Shown: in pieces, positions 47,281-57,890 of the stretch | Numbering within the stretch: the stretch's first letter is position 1 | How the letters are laid out: each line of letters starts with the position of its first letter | From: Lycium barbarum | Lineage: Eukaryota > Streptophyta > Magnoliopsida > Solanales > Solanaceae | Reading direction: 5' to 3' | Assembly: GCF_019175385.1 (NCBI RefSeq) | Contig: NC_083341.1 | Span: 90,422,321-90,486,320 of the forward strand | DNA length: 64,000 bases | The notes under the pieces: model-generated | What the model saw: only the letters and a program-made list of their open reading frames with translations | The model's database searches: none | Told to the model about the DNA's origin: nothing | Made by a program: the position numbers and the translations under genes

Positions 47281-47384
47281 ACTTCCCAGGGGGGTCACCC
47301 ATCCCAAAATTGCTCTGGCACTAGCACGCTTATCTTCGTAACTTCTACACATTTTTGACACATTAATGCCGACATAATTACGTC
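47281..47384 (-). other. 5S rRNA-like sequence, RT-F copy 1
   Basis: On the minus strand the core reads TAAGCGTGCT, then GGGATGGGTGACC, then CCTGGGAAGT, matching the A-box to C-box part of plant 5S rRNA with one extra C after GTGACC. The end CTGGGAAGT is closer to 5S than in RT-E. Confidence 0.72.
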
Positions 47385-48275
47385 GACTGCCCCACACGAC
47401 CTTTGTCGCATAATTTAAGGCAAGTCGGGGTCTTAACAGCTTTCAAAACGTTCTCGTAGCGGGTCCCACCCCGATCTAGAGGGGATTCCTTTACTTTTCT
47501 GGTTACCGGGTCGTCCCCTGTAAATCCCCAAGGTTTACCGTTACGCACACATACAAAATTCTGAGTCGTGAGCGAATCACTCAATCCTCAACGACCCGTC
47601 ATACACTTTGCATTCTTCCAATTAGAGGAAACTTGGTCGTTAGGCATTTTATTCTTGCCCCATCGATATCGATCTTCAAGGCTTGTCAAGAATTTATACC
47701 TCATTTTCCTCTTCGTATTTCTAGAAAAATTTGGCCAGAGGTTCCTCTGTATTTCTCACTATCGCAAAACCTGTTCACAGGAAATACCAACCACGCCTCA
47801 CAGGGCCAACACATATACGTACGCATACATCACATCATATCACATCATAGCCGCACAGGGCTAACAATTTCAAATGAAGGTATAAAGATGTCGAGGCTTA
47901 CCTCACATGCCCAACTCAAACTGTGCCTATTTCACTTTCCTGTTTACTTTCCTTTTCGTTTTCAACCTTACGTTTCAATCATACTTCAAACGCCTTACCC
48001 GGCATACGTCTTTCATACCATTTCTCATCTGTGTATTGTGTGACTTGCAATATCATCAGTCGCTGTTTTACGTTGATACCGTCCTCCAACTGAAATCAAG
48101 AGTTAGTACAAGGAATTCACTTCCTACAGCTGGCTCTATCGCATGGTCCAGGATTCAAAGAAGATCAACAATCCCGAGATGCCCCGTAGTCTCCTGTTTA
48201 TAAATGTGGCGCACAACACACCATAAACAAGACTCTACCGGACACGACTTTGCAGACAACCCCTAGGACAGACCT

Positions 48276-48287
48276 GCTCTGATACCA
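48276..48287 (-). promoter_or_regulatory. RT-F primer-binding site 1
   Basis: On the minus strand TGGTATCAGAGC, exact, three bases from LTR 2. Confidence 0.92.
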
Positions 48288-48290
48288 CTC

Positions 48291-51200
48291 TGTCACACCC
48301 CGACCTCACTAGGGTGTGATGGGATCCCGACCCTTACTTAGGGCCAAGCGAACCGTCAGACTCTTGGTGCACATAAAATCACGTCATATATTTTTTTTTT
48401 AAAATCAAATAATAAAGTACATAGCAAAACTTTTCTTTCAGAAAAATTCTTTCTCGTGGCCCTCAGGCCGAACAAATTTGTGAACATACAAAATTCATTA
48501 CATACATAGACCGACAACCAACACCCACAACACTGTCTGCAAAGTCTCTAACCAGATTCTGAGCGCATAACATACAGACTCTGACTCGGCAGCACTCCGG
48601 GAACAAATGGAGCTTGCCATCTGTGCTGGGATATCTTCCATCTGTCCTCACCTCAACTGGGAGTATCTACGCGGCATGAAACGCAGCCCCCGAAGAACAG
48701 GGGGTCAGTACGGAAATGTACCGAGTATGTAAAGCGACAATGTAACAATATAATCAAAGCCCGAGCCAGAAGTATAGAAGTACAACAGGTAGGATCGGAC
48801 CCGAGTCCGAAACAAAAATACAGAGTGTGTGGGCAGGACCACGATATATATCATAAGCACGGGGTGTAGCCGTCTGAATCGTGATATGAAACAGAGGCAC
48901 AGAGCTTAACTGACAGGATCATCGTGCGGATCGGGGCACAGAGTGCGACTGACATACCCGCAACCAAAGCTAGGGGTGCAGAACTATAGCCGACTGAATC
49001 ATAGTCCGGCTCAGTCATACAGAAGCAACACCTATAGAATCATTCTCTGAATCAACTGTCTAGAAGTGTAACAGGCAGAACCATGCATACAGAATCATAA
49101 CTTGCACAAGTACAGATAATATACATTTATATCAAGTTTCGGCCCTTTAATGAGGGGCGCAGTAGACAGTGCAACGGAGTGTGCACGAATAACCAGGATG
49201 CCACAATGTCACCTCTAACGTGCAAGTCACACACAAGAGGTTCCGGCTGACGAATACGGCAATTAGAATGCCAAAATGCTTTACTTTCTTTTGATAATCA
49301 TTTTTGTTTCATGCATACAAAAGAATCAGACGCACACTTACCGCGGCCATAAGTCCAGCGGTCGCCATCACGCATACCGCGGCCAAGTACCCAGCGGTCA
49401 CAATCACACATACCGTGGTCAAGTATCCAGCGGTCACAATCATACATACCGTGGTCAAGTATCCAGCGGTCACTACCACAATTTCGACATACCGCGGTCA
49501 AGGGTCCAGCGGTCTATGTCGGGCATAATCACAAGTGCGGCAGACGCGGTCAAGGGTCCAGCAGTCAATGCCACACGTCCGGCATGACGCGGTTAAGGGT
49601 CCAGCAGTCAATGTCGGACACGCCGCGGTCGAGGGTCCAGCGGCCAATATCACATATGCGCATATTCACATAACCGGCCCGGGACTCGGTAAAACAGAAA
49701 ATAACCATACAGGATACCAAATCACTACTTCCCAAACATAAATCACACGTGCCAGGATCATGCGTCACACAAGATTCAGGTATGCCAAAATCGTATATCA
49801 GAAAATACAGAAGATAAGTAGTTTATCCAAATTATCAGGGTAAGATTTTCAAAACGGTTTAGATGTCAAAAATATTTTATAAGGCTCATAAAGGTGGTCA
49901 TAGCACCTATCGTATAGTGAACAGCATAATAACCAGGAGCTACCTGTGAGCTCCGGACAAAAGTGAGCTGGCTAAAGCCATTCCGAAGATATCAAGGTTT
50001 CTGTCTCCCCAATCGTTTCAATAAACATTAAATCAAACTCAGAATAGTTAAAAATAACTCCCCTTTAGTAGTCGGAACAATAACCATAAGTTCCATTGAC
50101 TTATCGTACAAGAATGAAAACAAACAGGACCATAGAAGAGAAGTCGGGGATAGCGGGCCCACCTCGGGTCAAGTCGAGGTGGCAGACATGAATCACGCAC
50201 ATTATATTCTACGGAGTCACCCAGGAAAGTTTCAGAGCGATCGGATTACATTTGTGAAAGTTACGGATGCTTAACCATTTTTCTAACAAAATGCACCTTT
50301 TGTAGTTCAATTGCATTGAATGAATAGTACCAAAAATCAATCTCGGATTTCTATGAGCAGAATTGCCCCCGAGGCTCCAATCTCAACCTAGTATGTCTAG
50401 GACATGCCAAAGAATGAAGGGGAAGGCTTTACATACCTTAGTTGCGCCTTACGCTCATCCAGGTTCAGTTTCCGTTTCGCCCGAAATCTACAAATGGTCA
50501 TGTTTACCAATTGTCAACCATAAGACTTTAAGACTTAAATCTTGAAGCAACACTTTTCTACAGAGATTTGGGCAGCATTTCCCCTATACATATAGCACCC
50601 CCGAGAATTCAACTCGGCCAGAATAATCAACAACAACCCAAAAACAACACTAACAACAACAACAGCCACCATAATACACAATATAATGCAATTAGCCTTC
50701 TTTCCGACATAATGCAAAAACTTTTATTTCAACTTCAAATTTCCCAACAAATCTCAAGGATTTCACATTCGTCATTAATCAAGATCATCACAATATAGTT
50801 TGGAAGCACTTCATATCATTTGTACAAAATAATCACAAGATATACCAAATATACAAACTTTCCACCAAGCCATAATTCCTCCAACACTTCTATTCTTTAA
50901 CAAACATTTTCATAACAAGTTTCTATCTTCCAACTTCATCAACAATGATCATAATTTGTACCTTAGCACTTTCATTTCCATATTTACATAAACTACAATA
51001 AAGTTGCATATTTCCCTACAACACCCTTACAACAAATTTTCAATATCAACTTGATTCATTAAACCCTTATTTACATCACAAACACCACAACAACACAACT
51101 AACAAACTAAACAAAACATAATCCACCATTCTGTATCCTCATGGCTCACGGCCACATACACTACACACACACACACGGCTCCACAAACACACATCACAAC

Positions 51201-51840
51201 TCCATAATTATCATCCAATTCCTATCATCATAACATGTATACTTATTCCATAACACAAAAGAATAGAAATCTTACCTTTTTCTTCAAACTTCCACTTGCC
51301 AACAAAAGCACTTTCTTGCCTTAAAAATTATACCATGTTGAAGAGCATCCATGAGTGAGTAATATTGCTAGAAAATCATGATTTCTGGATCATGATTCAT
51401 GGACCTAATTTTTTTTTTCTTTTTTCCTTTGAGGGGCCGAAATCCCTCCCTTTCTTTGCTCTTCCTCTTTTGTTCTTTCTCTCTAACTTTCTTGAAGCTT
51501 CAAAGGGATAAGTCCCCTAATATAATTGTCACATGTTTTTTTTTTCATTTACATGGGCTTGGACTATAATTTTTGCCCCTCATGGCCGTCCACCTTCATG
51601 GGTTGGGCCTTCTTTTTTTTTTTTTTTTGAGCCCAATGACTTATAATTCTCGTTTTGTAATTCCCGAAACTAATTTCCAAAATTCCAATTTTTGCCCTTG
51701 GTCCTCCTCCGTGTTTCCACACCAATATTTCTCATGAACAACACACACATGTGTGAATTCAAATCAACATATAGCCTTATTCCTTTCAAATCAAAATCAT
51801 TTCGAATTTTCCCGAACACGCGAAAGTACGGGATATAACA
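48291..51840 (-). repeat. RT-F LTR 2 (middle)
   Basis: Shares with LTR 3, against LTR 1, many differences in its left and middle parts (for example GATAGCGGGCC and GCATATTTCCC). Near its right end it shares bases with LTR 1 where LTR 3 differs. This mosaic is what an unequal crossover would give. Confidence 0.94.
49341..49645 (-). repeat. RT-F LTR 2 minisatellite
   Basis: Same eight units as in LTR 1, with a few point differences and no change in unit number. Confidence 0.92.
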
Positions 51841-51876
51841 TCCTCCCCCCCTTTAGAACATTCGTCCTCGAATGTT
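51841..51876 (-). promoter_or_regulatory. RT-F polypurine tract 2 and pre-PPT hairpin
   Basis: Same arrangement as 46702-46737; hairpin at 51857-51876. Confidence 0.88.
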
Positions 51877-52417
51877 AAACTGACCTTATGGGGTCTTTTC
51901 TTACATCCGGGGAGGTACCCGTCTTTCCTCCGAAGATTCCCAAAAGTTGCCGTTGCTGTCTCTTTTTCTTCCGCTTACTTACTTTCCCCTTTCCCATTGA
52001 TATCGTCGTATCGGAAGCTTCTACCTTTTGTTGTAATGAGTTCAGTATTCGTTTACTTCATAACATCTCTACATCACCTTTTTCTTGTCTCCCGAATTTT
52101 GTTTAGCTAACACCTTTCAGATATCGTAACAATGGCCACCGGGGCCCACTACAGATCGGCACAGTCGAACGAGGCATCACATGCCTATCTATGGATTCAC
52201 TGCCATTTTATTCATAAAACATTTCCAAACGCTTATTCAGACTTACTCTGATTCCAGAGCTGCATTGCGTTTCCTTTCTCTTTCAGCAGCCGAGTCTGCC
52301 TTGGCCTACCCGGCCTATTCATGGTTTTCAATCGTTCAGTACATTCCAATTTCCTTTGGGTTACCCCAGATTTCCTATTTGTGTTTCGTTTTTCTTCATT
52401 GGTGAAAATTTTGGTAT

Positions 52418-52521
52418 ACTTCCCAGGGGGGTCACCCATCCCAAAATTGCTCTGGCACTAGCACGCTTAACTTCGTAACTTCTACACATTTTTGACACGT
52501 TAATGACGACATAATTACATC
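52418..52521 (-). other. 5S rRNA-like sequence, RT-F copy 2
   Basis: As copy 1, but the A-box part reads AGTTAAGCGTGCT, which is identical to 5S over 13 bases. This shows the 5S-like core better preserved than in copy 1. Confidence 0.73.
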
Positions 52522-53412
52522 GACTGCCCCACACGACCTTTGTCGCATAATTTAAGGCAAGTCGGGGTCTTAACAGCTTTTAAAACGTTCTCTTAGCGGG
52601 TCCCACCCCGATCTAGAGGGGATTCCTTTACGTTTCTGGTTACCGGGTCGTCCCCGGTAAATTCCCAAGGTTTACCGTTACGCACACATACAAAATTCTG
52701 AGTCGTGAGCGAATCACTCAATCCTCAACGACCCGTCATACACTTTGCATTCTTCCAATTAGAGGAAACTTGGTCGTTAGGCATTTTATTCTTGCTCCAT
52801 CGATATCGATCTTCAAGGCTTGTCAAGAATTTATACCTCATTTTCCTCTTCGTATTTCTAGAAAAATTTGGGCAGAGGTTCCTCTGTATTTCTCACTATC
52901 GCAAAACCTGTTCACAGGAAATACCAACCACGCCTCACAGGGCCAACACATATACGTACGCATACATCACATCATATCACATCATAGCCGCACAGGGCTA
53001 ACAATTTCAAATGAAGGTATAAAGATGTCGAGGCTTACCTCACATGCCCAACTCAAACTGCGCCTATTGCACTTTCCTGTTTACATTCCTTTTCGTTTTC
53101 AACCTTACGTTTCAATCATACTTCAAACGCCTAACCCGGCATACGTCTTTCATACCATTTCTCATCTGTGTATTGTGTGACTAGCAATAGCATCAGTCGT
53201 TGTTTTACGTTGATACCGTCCTCCAACTGAAATCAAGAGTTAGTACAAGGAATTCACTTCCTACAGCTGGCTCTATCGCACGGTCCAGGATTCAAAGAAG
53301 ATCAACAATCCCTAGATGCCCCGTAGTCTCCTGTTTATAAATGTGGCGCGCAACACACCATAAACAAGACTCTACTGGACACGACTTTGCAGACAACCCC
53401 TAGGACAGACCT

Positions 53413-53424
53413 GCTCTGATACCA
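53413..53424 (-). promoter_or_regulatory. RT-F primer-binding site 2
   Basis: On the minus strand TGGTATCAGAGC, exact. Confidence 0.92.
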
Positions 53425-53427
53425 CTC

Positions 53428-56400
53428 TGTCACACCCCGACCTCACTAGGGTGTGATGGGCACCCGACCCTTACTTAGGGCCGAGCGAACCCTCAGACTC
53501 TTGGTGCACATAAAATCACGTCATATATTTTTTTTTTAAAATCAAATAATAAAGTACATAGCAAAACTTTTCTTTCAGAAAAATTCTTTCTCGTGGCCCT
53601 CAGGCCGAACAAATTTGTGAACATACAAAATTCATTACATACACAGACCGACAACCAACACCCACAACACTGTCTGCAAATTCTCTAACCAGATTCCGAG
53701 CGCATAACATACAGACTCTGACTCGGCAGCACTCCGGGAAAAAATGGAGCTTGCCATCTGTGCTGGGATATCTTCCATCTGTCCTCACCTCAACTGGGAG
53801 TACCTCTGCGGCATGAAACGCATCCCCCGAAGAACAGGGGGTCAGTACGGAAATGTACCGAGTATGTAAAGCGACAATGTAACAATATAATCAAAGCCCA
53901 AGCCAGAAGTATAGAAGTACAACAGGTAGGATCGGAGCCGAGTCCGAAACAGAAATACAGAGTGTGTGGGCAGGACCACGACATATATCATAAGCACGGG
54001 GTGTAGCCGTCTGAATCGTGATATGAAACAGAGGCACAGAGCTTAACTGACAGGATCATCGTGCGTATCGGGGCACAGAGTGCGACTGACATACCCGCAA
54101 CCAAAGCTAGGGGTGCAGAACTATAGCCGACTGAATCATAGTCCGGCTCAGTCATACAGAAGCAACACCTACAGAATCATTCTCTGAATCAACTGTCTAG
54201 AAGTCTAACAGGCAGAACCATGCATACAGAATCATAACTTGCACAAGTACAGATAATATACTTTTATATGAAGTTTCGGCCCTTTAATGAGGGGCGCAGT
54301 AGACAGTGCAACGGAGTGTGCACGAATAACCAGGATGCCACAATGTCACCTCTGACGTGCAAGTCACACACAAGAGGTTCCGGCTGACGAATACGGCAAT
54401 TAGAATGCCAAAATGCTTTACTTTCTTTTGAAAATCATTTTTGTTTCATGCATACAAAAGAATCAGACGCACACTTACCGCGGCCATAAGTCCAGCGGTC
54501 GCCATCACGCATACCGCGGCCAAGTACCCAGCGGTCACAATCACACATACCGTGGTCAAGTATCCAGCGGTCACAATCATACATACCGTGGTCAAGTATC
54601 CAGCGGTCACTACCACAATTTCGACATACCGCGGTCAAGGGTCCAGCGGTCTATGTCGGGCATAATCACAAGTGCGGCAGACGCGGTCAAGGGTCCAGCA
54701 GTCAATGCCACACGTCCGGCATGACGCGGTCAAGGGTCCAGCAGTCAATGTCGGACATGCCGCGGTCGAGGGTCCAGCGGCCAATATCACATATGCGCAT
54801 ATTCACATAACCGGCCCGGGACTCGGTAAAACAGAAAATAACCATACAGGATACCAAATCACTACTTCCCAAACATAAATCACATGTGCCAGGATCATGC
54901 GTCACACAAGATTCAGGTATGCCAAAATCGTATATCAGAAAATACAGAAGATAAGTAGTTTATCCAAATTATCAGGGTAAGATTTTCAAAACGGTTTAGA
55001 TGTCAAAAATATTTTATAAGGCTCATAAAGGTGGTCATAGCACCTATCGTATAGTGAACAGCATAATAACCAGGAGCTACCTGTGAGCTCCGGACAAAAG
55101 TGAGCTGGCTAAAGCCATTCCGAAGATATCAAGGTTTCTGTCTCCCCAATCGTTTCAATAAACATTAAATCAAACTCAGAATAGTTAAAAATAACTCCCG
55201 TTTAGTAGTCGGAACAATAACCATAAGTTCCATTGACTTATCGTACAAGAATGAAAACAAACAGGACCATAGAAGAGAAGTCGGGGATAGCGGGCCCACC
55301 TCGGGTCAAATCGAGGTGGCAGACATGAATCACGCACATTATATTCTACGGAGTCACCCAGGAAAGTTTCAAAGCGATCGGATTACATTTGTGAAAGTTA
55401 CGGATGCTTAACCATTTTTCTAACAAAATGCACCTTTTGTAGTTCAATTGCATTGAATGAATAGTACTAAAAATCAATCTCGGATTTCTATGAGCAGAAT
55501 TGCACCCGAGGCTCCAATCTCAACCTAGTATGTCTAGGACATGCCAAAGAATGAAGGGGAAGACTTTACATACCTTAGTTGCGCCTTACGCTCATCCAGG
55601 TTCAGTTTCCGTTTCCCCCGAAATCTACAAATGGTCATGTTTACCAATTGTCAACCATAAGACTTTAAGACTTAAATCTTGAAGCAACACTTTTCTACAG
55701 AGATTTGGGCAGCATTTCCCCTATACATATAGCACCCCCGAGAATTCAACTCGGCCAGAATAATCAACAACAACCCAAAAACAACACTAACAACAACAAC
55801 AGCCACCATAATACACAATATAATGCAATTAGCCTTCTTTCCGACATAATGCAAAAACTTTTATTTCAACTTCAAATTTCCCAACAAATCTCAAGGATTT
55901 CACATTCGTCATTAATCAAGATCATCACAATATAGTTTGGAAGCACTTCATATCATTTGTACAAAATAATCACAAGATATACCAAATATACAAACTTTCC
56001 ACCAAGCCATAATTCCTCCAACACTTCTATTCTTTAACAAACATTTTCATAACAAGTTTCTATCTTCCAACTTCATCAACAATGATCATAATTTGTACCT
56101 TAGCACTTTCATTTCCATATTTACATAAACTACAATAAAGTTGCATATTTCCCTACAACACCCTTACAACAAATTTTCAATATCAACTTGATTCATTAAA
56201 CCCTTATTTACATCACAAACACCACAACAACACAACTAACAAACTAAACAAAACATAATCCACCATTTCGTATCCTCATGGCTCACGGCCACATACACTA
56301 CACACACACACACAGCTCCACACACACACATCACAACTCCATAATTAACATCCAATTCCCATCATCATAACATGTATACTTATTCCATAACACAAAAGAA

Positions 56401-56979
56401 TAGAAATCTTACCTTTTTCTTCAAACTTCCACTTGCCAACACAAGCACTTTCTTGCCTTAAAAATTATACCATGTTGAAGAGCATCCTTGAGTGAGTAAT
56501 ATTGCTAGAAAATCATGATTTTTGGATCATGATTCATGGACCTAAATTTTTTTTTCTTTTTTCCTTTGAGGGGCCGAAACCCCTCCCTTTCTTTGCTCTT
56601 CCTCTTTTGTTCTTTCTCTCTAATTTTCTTGAAGCTTCAAAGGGATAAGTCCCCTAATATAATTGTCACGTGGTTTTTTTTTTCATTTACATGGGCTTGG
56701 ACTATAATTTTTGCCCCTCATGGCCGTCCACCTTCATGGGTTGGGCCTTCTTTACTTATTTTTTTTTTAGCCCAATGACTTATAATTCTCGTTTTGTAAT
56801 TGCCGAAACTAATTTCCAAAATTCCAATTTTTTCCCTTGGCCCTCCTCCGTGTTTCCACACCAATATTTCTCATGAACAACACACACATGTGTGAATTCA
56901 AATCAACATATAGCCTTATTCCTTTCAAATCAAAATCATTTCAAATTTTCCCGAACACGCGAAAGTACGGGATATAACA
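53428..56979 (-). repeat. RT-F LTR 3 (5'-most in element direction)
   Basis: TGTCACACCCCG to GATATAACA. It has private changes near its right end (for example CACGTGG for CACATGT and AATTGCCG for AATTCCCG). Confidence 0.94.
54478..54782 (-). repeat. RT-F LTR 3 minisatellite
   Basis: Same eight-unit array as the other two LTRs. Confidence 0.92.
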
Positions 56980-56984
56980 GTAGG
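56980..56984. repeat. RT-F target-site duplication, right copy
   Basis: GTAGG, matching 43144-43148. Confidence 0.93.
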
Positions 56985-57111
56985 CTCCAGTGTGGAGCCC
57001 CGTCTGATATTCATTTATGTAGGAGTCGTCTGTATGCTGTATCTGGTAAATGAGCGCGTAGGAGTGCCCAGTCCAGGCACTAGTCACGGCCTACGGGGAT
57101 GGGTCGTGACA
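56985..57111 (+). repeat. RT-E 3' LTR, right part
   Basis: CTCCAGTGTGGAGCCCC to GTGACA, matching 37809-37935 of the 5' LTR. It contains the terminal AGTGCCC/GGGCACT hairpin. Confidence 0.93.
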
Positions 57112-57848
57112 TGAGCTTTATCAAGGTTTGCGAGCGGGCTTGATGGAATTTTACCGGGAGCAGATATCCGGACAGATATAATGATTTCGTCGATACTTGG
57201 TAACGATTTGAGGAGGTACTATGGTTATGAGAAGTCTTTAGAGTGATTAGATAGTTTCCTATGGACTTGGCTCGGTAAGGTATTCAGGGGTGTGCTTCTT
57301 GTATTGTGATTTGTAGGTTTAAAAAGACTCGAAACTAGCAAAGTCAGCTATGAGTAAGATTAGTTTGATGGAATTGCTTAGAGTTGCTTCGATAAAGCAA
57401 GAATTCTTTTCTGGAAAGAGTAAGTAATGGCTTCGAGCTTGTGTATTTGTGTTTATAAGAAATTGTGGTGTGAGGAACGACTTTAGAGGTGTGAAAGAAA
57501 GGTTAGCGGGATCAGAGTATTTTACCGGTTCAGAGTGGGCTATGATTGTGTCTATATCTAAAGGTTCGTGTTGTTTTGAGGGATGTTTGTAGGACCTATT
57601 GATCAAGTTCAGTGGTATGGTTATAGCGAATCAGAGAATTCCAGAAAAGGAGTTCTTTATTTTGCGGATCAGTTGTGAGAGCATTTCGAATATGCGAATA
57701 TGGAAACTGGGTCTTTCAGCTAAATTAGATAAAGTTTGACTAATAAGGTGAGAGGGAAGTGTTTATGGCATACTTCATGCCGTAAAGGCTTCCGTGTTGT
57801 TATGGTAATGATTCCTTGGTTACCATTAGCTTTCATACTCTCTTTCTT

Positions 57849-57864
57849 CGTTCGAGGACGAACG
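57849..57864 (+). other. pre-PPT hairpin of RT-G
   Basis: CGTTCG-AGGA-CGAACG keeps the AGGA loop of the other elements. A stem A-T pair is replaced by G-C on both sides, a compensatory change. The tract after it is not purine-rich, so the element end has decayed or differs. Confidence 0.65.
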
Positions 57865-57885
57865 ATTATTTAATTGGTAGCTGAT

Positions 57886-57890
57886 GTAAC
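57886..57890. repeat. solo LTR target-site duplication, left copy
   Basis: GTAAC, repeated at 60922-60926. Confidence 0.88.

Larger units (their letters stand above)
46702..48290 (-). other. RT-F internal region 1, non-coding
   Basis: On the minus strand: primer site (48276-48287), a leader matching the other elements (VNTR-free, with the block near 48120-48260), then non-coding sequence homologous to RT-E 39541-40408 including the 5S-like part. The hairpin (46718-46737) and polypurine tract (46702-46715) end it. No open frame matches gag or pol. Confidence 0.9.
51841..53427 (-). other. RT-F internal region 2, non-coding
   Basis: Nearly identical to 46702-48290. It has its own primer site (53413-53424), 5S-like sequence, hairpin (51857-51876) and polypurine tract. 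Confidence 0.9.
43149..56979 (-). mobile_element. RT-F: tandem LTR-int-LTR-int-LTR element, non-autonomous
   Basis: Three LTRs (3553, 3550 and 3552 bases) alternate with two internal regions (1589 and 1587 bases) inside one pair of GTAGG duplications. Each internal region has its own primer site and polypurine tract but no gag or pol. LTRs make up about 77 percent of the structure. This is a large-LTR non-autonomous element in tandem form, most simply explained by unequal recombination between LTRs, or by insertion of a tandem molecule. Confidence 0.95.
35093..57111 (+). mobile_element. RT-E: gag-only non-autonomous gypsy element, host of RT-F
   Basis: Both LTRs (about 2.84 kb), primer site, PPT and the 5-base target duplication are present, but the internal region is only 2509 bases. 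It holds gag, the start of protease, and about 900 bases of non-coding sequence. RT, RNase H and integrase are absent, so it would need enzymes from an autonomous relative. RT-F lies in the 3' LTR. Without RT-F and its duplicated target the element is about 8.2 kb. Confidence 0.93.
57112..57890 (+). mobile_element. RT-G internal 3' region and first bases of its LTR
   Basis: Starts with the RT-E duplication TGAGC (57112-57116). About 770 bases follow with no open frame matching gag or pol. The region ends in a hairpin CGTTCG/CGAACG around AGGA (about 57849-57864), a weak purine tract, and TGTAAC (57885-57890), the first six bases of the RT-G LTR before the solo LTR interrupts it. Confidence 0.55.

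Noticed and set aside
57117..57848. Possible gag or pol of RT-G
   Set aside because: Stops in all frames and no recognisable motif; treated as non-coding internal sequence.
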